DNA of 64,000 bases from Paraprevotella clara YIT 11840 (GCF_000233955.1 NZ_JH376593.1:1-64000); one strand, 5' to 3'; positions 9,894 to 19,274 are shown, counted from the stretch's first letter. Program-made: numbers and translations. Notes: a model not told the origin generated them from the sequence alone.

Positions 9894-10931
9894 ATGAAAA
9901 TATTAGTAACAGGAGCCAGCGGCTTCATCGGTAGTTTTATCGTTGAAAAGGGGCTGACGGAAGGACACGCGATGTGGGCAGGCATACGTGCCACCAGTAG
10001 CCGGAGCTATCTTCAGGATTCCCGAATCCGTTTCGTTGAATTAGACATGGAACATCCTGAAATCCTACGCTCCCAACTGGCGGCATGCAAGGCCGAGTTC
10101 GGAGGTTGGGATGTCATCGTACATGCAGCCGGAGCCACCAAATGTATCCGACGTGAAGACTTTTTCCGCACCAATACGGAAGGTACACGTCATTTTGTCG
10201 ATACGCTCCGCGAACTGGACATGGTGCCCGGGCGTTTTATTTTCATCAGTTCCCTCAGTGTGTTCGGCGCCATACGCGAACAGGCAGTACGTCACGCCAC
10301 CTCGGACAATCCTTGGATATATGCCCCGATACGGGAAAATGATACGCCACGCCCCAACACGGCATACGGGGAAAGCAAGTTGGAAGCCGAACGTTATCTC
10401 AAGTCTTTGAAAGATTTTCCTTATGTCATTCTCCGTCCCACCGGCGTATACGGGCCACGTGAAAAAGACTATTTCGTCATGGCGCAAAGTATTAAACAAC
10501 ACGTGGACTTCAGCGTAGGTTACCGTCCGCAGGAAATCACATTCATTTACGTGAAAGACCTCGTACAAGCCGTTTTCTCTGCCATGGTAAAAGATATCAT
10601 CGGGCGCGAATTTTTCATCAGCGATGGAAACATATACCACAGTACGGAATTCAGCGACCTGATACGCACGGAGCTCGGACATCCGTTCATGCTCCGCATC
10701 AAAGCCCCGGTATGGTTTCTTCGTGTCGTATGCGCCATAAATGGCAGTTTCAGCACATGGCGAGGCCGCACCACCACCCTTAACCGTGACAAATTTCACA
10801 TTCTATGCCAACGCAACTGGCAATGCGACATCCAACCGGCCGTGAAAGAACTGGACTTCCGTCCCGAATATCCTTTGGCACGAGGAGTCAAAGAAACGAT
10901 AGCCTGGTATAAAAAGGAGGGATGGCTATGA
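9894..10931 (+). CDS. NAD(P)-dependent epimerase/reductase of the extended SDR family
   Basis: The 345-residue protein has the Rossmann motif TGASGFIG (6-13), the VIHAAG region (75-80) and the catalytic Y158-x3-K162 of extended short-chain dehydrogenases. It overlaps the next gene, a PAP2-family transferase, by four bases, so the two products probably serve one pathway. Extended SDR proteins of this kind in Bacteroides include a 3-ketosphinganine reductase, so a sphingolipid role is a reasonable inference, but dihydroflavonol-reductase-like or sugar-epimerase roles remain possible. Confidence 0.85.
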   Translation: MKILVTGASGFIGSFIVEKGLTEGHAMWAGIRATSSRSYLQDSRIRFVELDMEHPEILRSQLAACKAEFGGWDVIVHAAGATKCIRREDFFRTNTEGTRHFVDTLRELDMVPGRFIFISSLSVFGAIREQAVRHATSDNPWIYAPIRENDTPRPNTAYGESKLEAERYLKSLKDFPYVILRPTGVYGPREKDYFVMAQSIKQHVDFSVGYRPQEITFIYVKDLVQAVFSAMVKDIIGREFFISDGNIYHSTEFSDLIRTELGHPFMLRIKAPVWFLRVVCAINGSFSTWRGRTTTLNRDKFHILCQRNWQCDIQPAVKELDFRPEYPLARGVKETIAWYKKEGWL

Positions 10932-11917
10932 AAAAATCCTTCCAATGGCTTACCGGACACGACAATCAATCCAAAGGCTTATGGCCGATTGAATGGCTGG
11001 CTATAATCTACAGTATCCTCACAACCCTGACCATGTTCGTGCTTTGGCCGGACATGAACCATCCTTGGGACATGCTCGCCGACCGCCTGTACATCTTTCT
11101 CGGTACAATCTTATTATGGAGAATCTATCTCCTTTGGCCGCGCAGACTTATGACTTTCATCCGTATCACGGCACAGATGGCTTTGCTCAGCTACTGGTAT
11201 CCGGACACTTACGAGTTCAACCGGACGTTTCCCAATTTGGACCACATATTCGCCCGATGGGATGCAGTGCTGTTCGGTTGCCAGCCTTCATTGGAATTCA
11301 GCCGCCTTTGTCCATGGCCCTGGTTTTCCGAAGCCGTAAATATGGGTTATTTCTCTTATTATCCCATGATCGTGGCCGTCATGGTTTTCTTCTTTCTCTG
11401 TCGCAATGACCGTTACGAGAAAGCCTCATTCACCGTCATGTGTTCCTTTTTCATCTTTTATCTTGTCTATATTTTCCTCCCCGTTGCCGGCCCCCAATTC
11501 TATTTTCAGGCCGTAAGTCCGGAAAGTGTCGAGAACGGGATATTTCCGTCTTTAGGCACCTACTTCAACCATCGTACCGATATGCTACCCTCGCCGGGCT
11601 ATGCCGACGGTTTCTTCTGTCATTTAGTAGAATGGGCTCAGGATTCCGGCGAACGTCCGACAGCCGCTTTTCCTTCCTCGCATATCGGTATTACTTTTAT
11701 CCTGCTTTATCTGATCCGTCCGCAAAGCAAACGTTTCTTCTTCATATTATTGCCTTTCGCCTTCCTTTTGACACTGGCCACAGTCTATATTCAGGCACAT
11801 TACTTAGTGGATGCCATTGCCGGGATATTAGCCTCCTATCCGGTTTTCTGCCTGAGCAAATGGATATATTCCCTTTCGACCGGAGCCCCAAAGAATCCCC
11901 TGTCTTCAGCAACATGA
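10928..11917 (+). CDS. PAP2-family membrane lipid transferase/phosphatase (Aur1-like motifs)
   Basis: A 329-residue protein with about six to seven membrane segments. The C-terminal half has AAFPSSHIG (PSSH at 249-252) and VYIQAHYLVDAIAG (HYLVD at 291-295), the two PAP2 motifs in the form found in fungal inositol-phosphorylceramide synthases. The start chosen is the second ATG (10928): it gives an ATGA overlap with the upstream reductase and a 7-base gap to a strong AAGGAGG (10914-10920); the ATG at 10922 is too close to it. Likely reaction: transfer or removal of a phospho-headgroup on a membrane lipid; the substrate is inferred only. Confidence 0.85.
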   Translation: MKKSFQWLTGHDNQSKGLWPIEWLAIIYSILTTLTMFVLWPDMNHPWDMLADRLYIFLGTILLWRIYLLWPRRLMTFIRITAQMALLSYWYPDTYEFNRTFPNLDHIFARWDAVLFGCQPSLEFSRLCPWPWFSEAVNMGYFSYYPMIVAVMVFFFLCRNDRYEKASFTVMCSFFIFYLVYIFLPVAGPQFYFQAVSPESVENGIFPSLGTYFNHRTDMLPSPGYADGFFCHLVEWAQDSGERPTAAFPSSHIGITFILLYLIRPQSKRFFFILLPFAFLLTLATVYIQAHYLVDAIAGILASYPVFCLSKWIYSLSTGAPKNPLSSAT

Positions 11918-11941
11918 ATGTCCGCCGAGAGACTGCGGAAA

Positions 11942-13603
11942 TCAATAATGAAAAGAACTCCCCCCCACAAACTCACGTAACAGGGAAGTCGGTGGAATTT
12001 CATCATCTGCCATAGGTACGAAATAGCGCAGGAACTTACGCAAACGATAAGCCTCGGAATACTCCGGTACATTTTCAGGTACCCTCTCCAATATCGGCAG
12101 AGCCTGATTGCGAATGACTGCCAGTTCGAACAACAAAGCACTGTTGAACATGGCATCGGCCTCCTCCTGATAAGGGAAAATCCATTTGTCTTCTCCCTCG
12201 CGTACACTGGGCCAGCGGCGGATGGTATCCAAGGCCGAATAACCCCGATATTTGTAATCGCGAATGATACGCCGCAACAAACGGTTGTCCGTAGTCGGAA
12301 TATAATTATGCGCATCCAACAAGATGGTCGTCATGGCCGAGACATAAATACGATATTTGTATTGTTCCTCAATCTGGGCTGTCAGCTCAGGATTCAAACC
12401 GTGAATACCCTCCAGAATCAGAATCATGTGGTCTTCCAACCGAAGTTTCTTCCCACTCTTCTCACGTACCCCTGTCTGAAAATTAAAATGGGGTAGTTCT
12501 ACTTCCTCGCCTGCCAACAAAGCCTGCAGTTGACTGTTGAAAAACGGAAGATCCAAAGCATAGAGCGACTCGAAATCATATTCTCCATGCTCGTCCCGTG
12601 GCGTGTGCTCCCGATCCAAAAAGTAATCATCCAACGATATGGGATAAGGTTTTATCCCGTTAGCCATCAACTGAATGGACAAGCGTTTGCTGAATGTCGT
12701 CTTCCCACTCGACGACGGACCGGCTATCAATATCAGTTTCAGATTCCGCCTCGACTGTATTTCATCGGCAATACGTACGATCTTCTTTTCCTGTAATGCC
12801 TCGGCTACGTTGATCAATTCCGTAGTCCGCCCCTCTTGACAAGCTTTGTTAAAGTCACCTACAGTACCCAGTCCAACGATTTCCTGCCAACGATGATGTT
12901 CCCGAAAGATTTCAAGCATCTTCTCCTGATGTACCATCTCCTCCAGTTTTTCAGGATTCTTCCTGGACGGAATACGCAACAACAGGCCATCATAATATTT
13001 CATTACGTCAAACACCTTCAATCCTCCCGTCGACGTCAGCAATGAACCGTAAAAATAATCCACCGTCTGATCCAACTGGTAATAATGTGTGTAGATAGCA
13101 CCGTAACTCTCCAACAACCTCACCTTACTCGTCATTCCCTGACGACGGAACATTTCTATCGCATCCTCCGTAGGACTTTGTATACGGTGAAAAGGTATAT
13201 CGGCATCTACAATTTCACGCATCCGACGCCAAATGGCTGTCACGTCATCCTCTTCTATCGGCCGCCCTATACGCAAGTCGCAATAGTACCCTCTCGATAC
13301 CGGCGTCTCGATGCGCAACACACACTCGGGAAATAAATCTTTCACAGCTTTTACCAACACGAAAAAAAGCGAGCGGGTATAAGTACGCATCCCTGAAGAT
13401 GAAGTGACATCAAGGAACTCCACATCCTTGTCATTATAAAAACGATAATGAAGTCCTTCCACCTTATTATTGACCTTCGCACTGACCGGTCCGTAAGGCA
13501 TTTGCAGATTTAACGCATGATAAGCATCCCAAAGTGTACTTCCGATAGGGAGTTGAAGAGTTTTTTTATTATTTTTGCAACGTATTTTGATTTCTTGTAC
13601 CAT
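11942..13603 (-). CDS. TGS-domain uridine-kinase-like nucleoside kinase
   Basis: A 553-residue protein in three parts: an N-terminal TGS/ubiquitin-like segment (about 1-65), a middle region like the threonyl-tRNA synthetase second additional domain (about 70-200), and a uridine-kinase/phosphoribulokinase-type P-loop domain with GPSSSGKT (295-302). Bacteroidota carry this fusion as a putative nucleoside kinase. The ATG at 13603 (MVQEIKIRC) is preferred because the upstream 24 residues do not look like protein. It converges with the PAP2 gene, with only 24 bases between them. The substrate is not shown by the sequence. Confidence 0.85.
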   Translation of the reverse strand: MVQEIKIRCKNNKKTLQLPIGSTLWDAYHALNLQMPYGPVSAKVNNKVEGLHYRFYNDKDVEFLDVTSSSGMRTYTRSLFFVLVKAVKDLFPECVLRIETPVSRGYYCDLRIGRPIEEDDVTAIWRRMREIVDADIPFHRIQSPTEDAIEMFRRQGMTSKVRLLESYGAIYTHYYQLDQTVDYFYGSLLTSTGGLKVFDVMKYYDGLLLRIPSRKNPEKLEEMVHQEKMLEIFREHHRWQEIVGLGTVGDFNKACQEGRTTELINVAEALQEKKIVRIADEIQSRRNLKLILIAGPSSSGKTTFSKRLSIQLMANGIKPYPISLDDYFLDREHTPRDEHGEYDFESLYALDLPFFNSQLQALLAGEEVELPHFNFQTGVREKSGKKLRLEDHMILILEGIHGLNPELTAQIEEQYKYRIYVSAMTTILLDAHNYIPTTDNRLLRRIIRDYKYRGYSALDTIRRWPSVREGEDKWIFPYQEEADAMFNSALLFELAVIRNQALPILERVPENVPEYSEAYRLRKFLRYFVPMADDEIPPTSLLREFVGGSSFHY

Positions 13604-13692
13604 AAAGCTTTTCGAGGATTTGAATAAACACCTTAAAAATAGGCAATGGGACGGAGAAAACATACTATCGTTCACTTATATTTCGACTGTTT

Positions 13693-15378
13693 ATGGTGGT
13701 TTTAGCATTTTTAAAGCTTTTAGGTTGCCTTGGCCTGCTGATGTACGGTACAAGACTCATGGGAGAGAGTCTGCAGCAACTGGCCGGAGACCGGCTCAGA
13801 CATATTCTCGATTCACTGACCACCAACCGCTTCACGTCATTACTCACCGGTGCATTGGTCACAGCCATGATACAGTCTTCCACCGCAGCTTCTCTGATGA
13901 CCGTCAGTTTCGTACATGCCGGCATGCTCACACTCGTCCAAGCCCTGCCTATCCTCATGGGAGCATCAGTAGGCAATACATTCATCGCCTGGATTATGGC
14001 CGCCGAATTCAATTTCAGCATCAGTAACTACATTTACCCCTTGATATTAGTGGCGTTTATAATGACCTACTACCGCAAATGGAATGCGCTGGGAAACTCG
14101 ATCTTCGGCCTATGCTTCATCCTGCTGAGCCTTGGCCTGCTCTGCCACATGGCCGACGACATGACGCTGACCGGTCCTGACGGTATAGCCCGCTACTTGG
14201 CCGTCTCCCATGAGAATTACGGTTCATACGCCATATTGTTATTCATTGGTGCCGCCGTCACTTTCGGCGTACAGTCCTCAGCCGTCCTCATGGCCACTTC
14301 AATGGCTCTGTGTTCCACCGGCGTATGGTCCATCTATTCCGGCGTGGCTTTTGTGTTGGGTGAGAATATCGGCCGCGCCATCGTCACTTGCCGTGCGGCA
14401 TCTTCTGCCGGAACACCTGCCCGCCGTACTGCTCTCGGGCAACTGGTTTTCAATCTGAGTGGCGTAACCTGGATGTTTTTGGCCTTTCCTTATTTCGTCA
14501 ATTTGCTATGTGACTTTATCCATTTCGACCCGACGCAAAAACTCATGACGGCCGACAAAAATCTGGCTTACGTTTTGGCAGCCTTTCATACCGGTTTCAA
14601 TCTTTGCAACGCCGCCCTGTTTATCGGTTTGGTCAACCCTCTCGAACAACTGGCTACCCGCTGGGTGGCCAAACCACGACACAACGACGAAGAGGAAAGC
14701 CAGTTGCGTTTCATTACCAAAGGGATACTCGACACTCCGGAACAATCCATCATGGAAGCCCGTAAGGAAATCATCAACTATGCCGACACCGTCACAAAAA
14801 TGTTCACACAAACCCGTTTCCTATTCTCCGTATCCAATGAAACGGAATTTAAAAATATTTTCACCTTGGTGGAACACTATGAAGACATTTGCGATGAAAT
14901 GGAAGTGGACATAGCCAACTACCTGAACAAAGTCTGTGCCGAAGAGCCATCGGCCGACCTTAAACGTGCAATCTGCGGCATGCTACGCGAAGTAGCTGAA
15001 ATAGAAAGCATCGGAGACAGTTGCCATCATATCGCCCATACTGCCCGGAGGAACTATCGAAGCACCCAACAACTCACGGAAAAACAGTTGGAACACATTC
15101 ACCAAATGTTTCAACTGGCAGAACAAGCACTGGAACAAATGCGAACCATCTTATCCATCCGGAAAGCCCCGAGAGAGGCTTCCACAGCTTACTATATAGA
15201 AAGAGAAATCAATAAATTCCGCAATCAACTACGTAATCTGAATTTTACAGACGTAAACAACGGCGTGTATAATTACCAGACCGGGGCAATGTATATGGAC
15301 GTCATCAACGAATGCGAACAACTCTCCGACTGCATCCTCAATGTAACGGAAGCACGGTTGGAAGCCAAAGAATCCTAA
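13693..15378 (+). CDS. Na+/phosphate cotransporter with C-terminal PhoU-like domain
   Basis: A 561-residue NptA/PNaS-family protein that couples sodium to phosphate uptake at the inner membrane. The membrane half has the two inverted QSS repeats typical of the family (MIQSSTAASL at about 58 and VQSSAVLMAT at about 195). The soluble C-terminal region (from about 345) is helical and PhoU-like, with repeated acidic helices. It is divergent from the nucleoside kinase gene and converges with the ketosynthase gene. Confidence 0.93.
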   Translation: MVVLAFLKLLGCLGLLMYGTRLMGESLQQLAGDRLRHILDSLTTNRFTSLLTGALVTAMIQSSTAASLMTVSFVHAGMLTLVQALPILMGASVGNTFIAWIMAAEFNFSISNYIYPLILVAFIMTYYRKWNALGNSIFGLCFILLSLGLLCHMADDMTLTGPDGIARYLAVSHENYGSYAILLFIGAAVTFGVQSSAVLMATSMALCSTGVWSIYSGVAFVLGENIGRAIVTCRAASSAGTPARRTALGQLVFNLSGVTWMFLAFPYFVNLLCDFIHFDPTQKLMTADKNLAYVLAAFHTGFNLCNAALFIGLVNPLEQLATRWVAKPRHNDEEESQLRFITKGILDTPEQSIMEARKEIINYADTVTKMFTQTRFLFSVSNETEFKNIFTLVEHYEDICDEMEVDIANYLNKVCAEEPSADLKRAICGMLREVAEIESIGDSCHHIAHTARRNYRSTQQLTEKQLEHIHQMFQLAEQALEQMRTILSIRKAPREASTAYYIEREINKFRNQLRNLNFTDVNNGVYNYQTGAMYMDVINECEQLSDCILNVTEARLEAKES

Positions 15379-15434
15379 AAGCTCATGGCTTTAATCCTTT
15401 TATCCCCACTTATCAACTTTATACATTGATAATA

Positions 15435-16556
15435 TCAGACAACGGTCAGCAATGCTGCACCATAGCTAAACCTCGCACTCTCCGGAACCAACAGCAATAT
15501 TTTCTCACCTTTTTGTGCACGCGTAGCCATGTATTCATCCAAAGCAACAAAGATAGATGCAGACCCGATATTACCGACTTCAGAGAGGTTCGTAAACCAG
15601 TTATCCCATAATTCTACATTACGGCTTTGCATTTCCTTTTTCAGTTCATCTCCTATAAAAGCCGAAGAGATGTGAGGAATAACCGTTTTTATCTCATGTA
15701 CATCCATAGCATATTCCTGTATACACTCTTCTATAAAATCCACCCAATACTTCATTCCGTTCATTAAAATCTTGAAATCCTGGCAGAGAAGGAAATTACC
15801 GATATTTAAACGGTCGCCGAACTCTTTCCAACCTTTCAATTCTCCATTCGGAAGCAACTCACCTCCCATACGCATACACGTAGAAGTCTCATTGGCATAA
15901 GATTTTGTCTTCACCCATTCTATTTTCAAAGAAAGACCAGCTTCATTCGGCCGATCCGACAAAAGCAAGGCTGCCGCACCGTCGCTCAACATAAACCTCA
16001 AGAAATCACGTTCAAACTCCATATATTGAGTATTGGACAACTCATCGCATACGGCTTCGGGCACCTCATAATTAACAGCCCTGAATGTAGGAGAAATCAA
16101 CTCAGATGCCGTACAAATACCTTTATGACTTTCATTCAACCGAATAGCGTTGAACAAAGTCTTTAGAGCCTGCAAAGAAGTCAGACAAACACCGGAAAAA
16201 GAGAAAATTTCTACCGGATGACATTTCAATTGCCCATGAACCATAGAAGCATGCGACGGTACCAACTGATCCGGTGTCGTTGTCGCACAACACAAAGTAT
16301 CGATATCCTCTATACATCCCCCGAGTGAAGATAATTTTTTGATAGCCTCTACCACCATTCCGGAATTCCGATGGGTCACCGCTCCTTCCTCATTCAGTGC
16401 ATAATAACGATGCTTAATGCCATTACGCTTTAATACAATAGACTTAATACGTGATTTCTTTCCTTCGATGTAACCCAAGAAATCTTCTATATGTTCGTTG
16501 TCTACAGACTCATTCGGCAAAAACGAACTTAAACAATTTATATAAACTTTATTCAT
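15435..16556 (-). CDS. DarB-like 3-oxoacyl-ACP synthase III family protein
   Basis: A 373-residue thiolase-fold condensing enzyme with an intact Cys-His-Asn triad: C124 (SGVCLTS), H295 (IPHISS) and N329 (GNIGSAS). The N-terminus (FLPNESVDNEHIEDFLG, then IKHRYYAL) is close in pattern to DarB-type ketosynthases that build dialkylresorcinol and flexirubin precursors, more than to housekeeping FabH; this resemblance is from memory of the family. It overlaps the upstream tetR gene by four bases (ATGA). No DarA, ACP or other pigment genes are nearby. The gene is visibly AT-richer than its neighbours. Confidence 0.8.
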   Translation of the reverse strand: MNKVYINCLSSFLPNESVDNEHIEDFLGYIEGKKSRIKSIVLKRNGIKHRYYALNEEGAVTHRNSGMVVEAIKKLSSLGGCIEDIDTLCCATTTPDQLVPSHASMVHGQLKCHPVEIFSFSGVCLTSLQALKTLFNAIRLNESHKGICTASELISPTFRAVNYEVPEAVCDELSNTQYMEFERDFLRFMLSDGAAALLLSDRPNEAGLSLKIEWVKTKSYANETSTCMRMGGELLPNGELKGWKEFGDRLNIGNFLLCQDFKILMNGMKYWVDFIEECIQEYAMDVHEIKTVIPHISSAFIGDELKKEMQSRNVELWDNWFTNLSEVGNIGSASIFVALDEYMATRAQKGEKILLLVPESARFSYGAALLTVV

Positions 16557-17161
16557 CGCTTTATAATATTATAATAAAACATTAAGTGCTTCTGTACCTC
16601 TTCTACCGTAAGCCCATTATTAAAAGACTCTTCAAAAGCACAACCAATAAAAATATACCTCAAGTGATGCGCTACCTCCTCGGCATCTAAATCTCTTATT
16701 TCCTTCGTTTTAATGGCATTTTTTACTACAGCCTTTATAAAAGAATACTCATGAAAAAACAGGTTGTAAATTTTACTATCAAATCCTTCATAGTTCTTAT
16801 GTGCCTGATATAAAAGGCTGAAGTAACCTCCAAAGCCATTGTTCCCCTCCCAAACAAAAGGCTTCATCGATTCAATCGTATTCTTCGCCCCGTTTATATA
16901 TACCTCAAGATATTCTTTCAAGGAAATCCACTTGGCAGCCTCCTCCTTAAAACCGGTCTTCTGCAATACATTCTGCTTGTTCAAGACAAAGCGATCTATG
17001 ACGGCTTTAAAAAGTTCTTCCTTAGACTTATAAGAATAATATATGGCTCCCCTGGTCAGCCCTATTTCCGCTTCTAAATCGGACGTAGAGGCGCCTTCAT
17101 AATCAGCATTTAAGAAAAGACGAAACGCCCCTTCCAAAATTTTCTTATCACTCTTAGTCAT
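16553..17161 (-). CDS. TetR family transcriptional regulator
   Basis: A 202-residue repressor-type regulator. The N-terminal helix-turn-helix region is clear: GASTSDLEAEIGLTRGAIYY then YSYKSKEELF (about 25-55). The C-terminal ligand domain is not recognised. The ATG at 17161 is used because it begins the normal TetR N-terminus (MTKSDKKILEGAF) and lies 21 bases after a good -7 box. It is cotranscribed and translationally coupled with the DarB-like ketosynthase, which it probably regulates together with itself. Base composition is AT-rich. Confidence 0.9.
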   Translation of the reverse strand: MTKSDKKILEGAFRLFLNADYEGASTSDLEAEIGLTRGAIYYSYKSKEELFKAVIDRFVLNKQNVLQKTGFKEEAAKWISLKEYLEVYINGAKNTIESMKPFVWEGNNGFGGYFSLLYQAHKNYEGFDSKIYNLFFHEYSFIKAVVKNAIKTKEIRDLDAEEVAHHLRYIFIGCAFEESFNNGLTVEEVQKHLMFYYNIIKR

Positions 17162-17182
17162 ACGTATTTTTATAATGTGCCA

Positions 17183-17214
17183 CAAAAATACCATAATAAA
17201 AAGAGAATAGCAAA
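17183..17214 (-). promoter_or_regulatory. Promoter of the tetR-ketosynthase operon
   Basis: On the minus strand TTTG (17211-17214), 20 bases, then TATTTTTG (17183-17190) fit the Bacteroides consensus. The -7 box ends 21 bases before the tetR ATG, so the leader is very short and a TetR operator would be expected to overlap this site. Confidence 0.75.
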
Positions 17215-17386
17215 TAAAGTCAATAAAATAAAAACAAGTATTATATTAAATCTATATTTCATATCGCAAAAAACAGCCACAATAGTTAATTTTACACAAT
17301 TATTTTCAAATATATAATGCCAATTATAATAATCTGCTTACCTTTGAAGAGTGAGACCTATATCTTATTTCGATATAAACACAATA

Positions 17387-17757
17387 ATGATAACTGGAAA
17401 AGCCGGATTCATAGATTCCTATCTTTTTGAATACCTGCTACATAAAGGTGATAGGAGCTTCTGTTCGGATAACAGCCGGACAAGATATCCGAAAGGCGTG
17501 TCCACCTTAACAAAATCCATACTTCAATAAGCAGAACACGCCATCACCATGCCCTATGTGATTAATGGTATTGATAAATCTACAATCTGACTTTTCCGGT
17601 TTTTCTATATATCTATATATCAAAACCACCTTATAACAAAAAAGCATTAACATACACTATAGAACAAACTGTACGTCCGAGTTTCAATATGGACGAAACC
17701 ATTAAAAACGCTTTGGAACAATGGGAGGTCTTAAAAACAAAATTGCTTCCGGCCTGA
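17387..17757 (+). pseudogene. Decayed NAD-dependent sugar epimerase (N- and C-terminal remnants)
   Basis: A 47-codon frame from ATG 17387 to TAA 17530 begins MITGKAGFIDSYLFEYLLHK, which reads as the Rossmann start of a nucleotide-sugar epimerase (TGxAGFIxSxLxEYLLxKG), then loses similarity. A second frame, in another phase and ending with TGA at 17755-17757, reads VRPSFNMDETIKNALEQW, like an epimerase C-terminus. The roughly 250-residue catalytic middle, including the YxxxK motif, is missing. The spacer between (17531-17640) shows no coding signal. The N-terminal remnant is well supported; the C-terminal one is tentative. Confidence 0.45.
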
Positions 17758-17777
17758 ATTCAGGCCGGAAGCAATTT
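17740..17777 (-). terminator. Terminator of the rubredoxin gene (perfect palindrome)
   Basis: A 38-base perfect palindrome with central GAATTC; arms carry TTGCTTCCGGCCTG. On the minus strand it lies 22 bases past the rubredoxin stop and runs into TTTTGTTTTT, as in a strong factor-independent terminator. It also overlaps the end of the epimerase remnant. Confidence 0.85.
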
Positions 17778-17799
17778 CGCTTTTGTCCTTTTTTAAATC

Positions 17800-17964
17800 T
17801 TATTCCTCGTAAGGCTCGAAATCATCCTTGCCCACACCGCAAACCGGGCAAACCCAGTCTTCGGGAATATCTTCAAAAGCCGTACCCGGCTCAATACCTG
17901 ATTCAGGGTCTCCTACCTCGGGGTCGTAAACCCACTGGCATACTGTACAAATATACTTTTTCAT
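17800..17964 (-). CDS. Rubredoxin
   Basis: A 54-residue one-iron electron carrier. The four iron-binding cysteines are in [12 protein letters not shown] (C6, C9) and [13 protein letters not shown] (C39, C42), with the usual acidic middle and C-terminus. Length and spacing are standard. In anaerobes rubredoxin passes electrons to peroxide- or superoxide-reducing enzymes; no such partner is adjacent. It is a single-gene unit ended by the palindrome at 17740-17777. Confidence 0.97.
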   Translation of the reverse strand: MKKYICTVCQWVYDPEVGDPESGIEPGTAFEDIPEDWVCPVCGVGKDDFEPYEE

Positions 17965-18109
17965 CGTTTTAATTGGTTTAAATTCATTTTTATATCAATA
18001 ACTTGTGCAAGTATACTACTTTTTAGGTAGAAAACAGCGGAAACTCCTGTTTGCTTTTGTTTTTTTAACACATATACCTGACTATAACTTCGCCCTCTTC
18101 TTTGTTCCA

Positions 18110-18970
18110 TTATTCTTTCTTGTGCGTGAATGTTCCGCTTTCACCCTCGGTGCTGCCCCAAGGAGGGGTGACCTCATTCTTCCAGTGACAAAGATGGTAA
18201 GCATCTTGGTCTATTGCCCCGCCTTCCGTATAAATATCAGCCGAACAATGCCACCCAAAAGCAGAAGACTGCTTGGCACGCATTTGGACAGACTTCAAAA
18301 TTCCGTCTTCGCCAAAGGAAGAGCGGCAATACATGCTATATGAATAAAGTTCCATCCCCAACAAGTTCCTCAACGTGCAGGACCTCTCGAATACTTTTTC
18401 TCTTTCCGATTCCGCGCTGTCCCTGTCGCATTGCTCCATACTTTCCATGTCTGCAATAAGGCAACCTATATTTTCAAAAACAATACGTCCCCCTTTTTCC
18501 GCTACTGCCCACGAACGGTAGGTATTGCCATTCCTGCACCATTCCAGTTCAATGGTTTCCATGCCCGCATGCATCCCCTTTTCACAATCGCCGCGAATGA
18601 CGTCAATCATAACGGGCCGCCCCATCACGCCCGACAAGCACCTCATCAGCCCCACGCTCACCACGTCGTAGGCATCATGAGTTTTGTCATAATAGCACAC
18701 TGTGTTGGCCACGTCCGAAAACAAGCGTGATTTCACCTCCTCCAGTTCTCTTTCCGAATCAATCGTTCCCCGGTAAGTATATCCTTTCAGATAGAGACCC
18801 GCTTCATTTCCATCCCGTCTTTTCACAGCCTCTTCCCCGTGGTGCTTCAGGGTGTACTCCAACTGTTCTTTCCACGTTTCCGGTCGTACACTGGTTGCCA
18901 CTTGTGCTGTCATCGGCATATTCCACATCAAGAATACCACATAGCTTACCCTATATAAAATACCCTTCAT
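18110..18970 (-). CDS. Secreted protein of unknown function
   Basis: A 286-residue protein with a hydrophobic N-terminal signal (about 1-22, ending TAQ) and no later membrane segment, so probably periplasmic or surface-exposed. It contains several cysteines, including CRS and WHC, which could form disulfides. No family is recognised. It lies alone on the minus strand between rubredoxin and another unknown gene, in the AT-richer patch. Confidence 0.65.
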   Translation of the reverse strand: MKGILYRVSYVVFLMWNMPMTAQVATSVRPETWKEQLEYTLKHHGEEAVKRRDGNEAGLYLKGYTYRGTIDSERELEEVKSRLFSDVANTVCYYDKTHDAYDVVSVGLMRCLSGVMGRPVMIDVIRGDCEKGMHAGMETIELEWCRNGNTYRSWAVAEKGGRIVFENIGCLIADMESMEQCDRDSAESEREKVFERSCTLRNLLGMELYSYSMYCRSSFGEDGILKSVQMRAKQSSAFGWHCSADIYTEGGAIDQDAYHLCHWKNEVTPPWGSTEGESGTFTHKKE

Positions 18971-19019
18971 TTATTTAGAATTTATATTCGACAATACATC
19001 AAACAACCGTCATCTACAC

Positions 19020-19274
19020 TCAGTCCTCGCCCACAGTCCAGAAACCTCCGGAACAGGATACATACACACAAAATATGAGCAGCCCCATCATGATGATACA
19101 ATACCCCATCCTCGCCCACCACAACTTGGTTCTAAACATCGGCGCACCAACAGCAAGGCAAACGACAGCCCAACTGTTCCTTTCAGTCAAAAAATAAAGC
19201 CCTAAAGCCAGCATGCTTATTCCCCATGTCCAAGAAAAGGCTTCCACTATACCGTTCTTATATTTATGCTTCAT
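19020..19274 (-). CDS. Small membrane protein of unknown function
   Basis: From the ATG at 19274 the protein has 84 residues: a short basic N-terminus (MKHKYKNG) and two to three hydrophobic segments. In-frame ATGs at 19304 and 19439 would add 10 or 55 residues, but the added sequence is not protein-like in composition, so the shorter form is preferred. No family is recognised. It lies 50 bases upstream of the secreted unknown protein, in the same direction, and may be cotranscribed. Confidence 0.45.
   Translation of the reverse strand: MKHKYKNGIVEAFSWTWGISMLALGLYFLTERNSWAVVCLAVGAPMFRTKLWWARMGYCIIMMGLLIFCVYVSCSGGFWTVGED

Noticed and set aside
17195-17800. Possible tRNA or small RNA in the spacer before rubredoxin
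   Set aside because: No cloverleaf or T-loop consensus is visible; the only structures are the epimerase remnant and a terminator.
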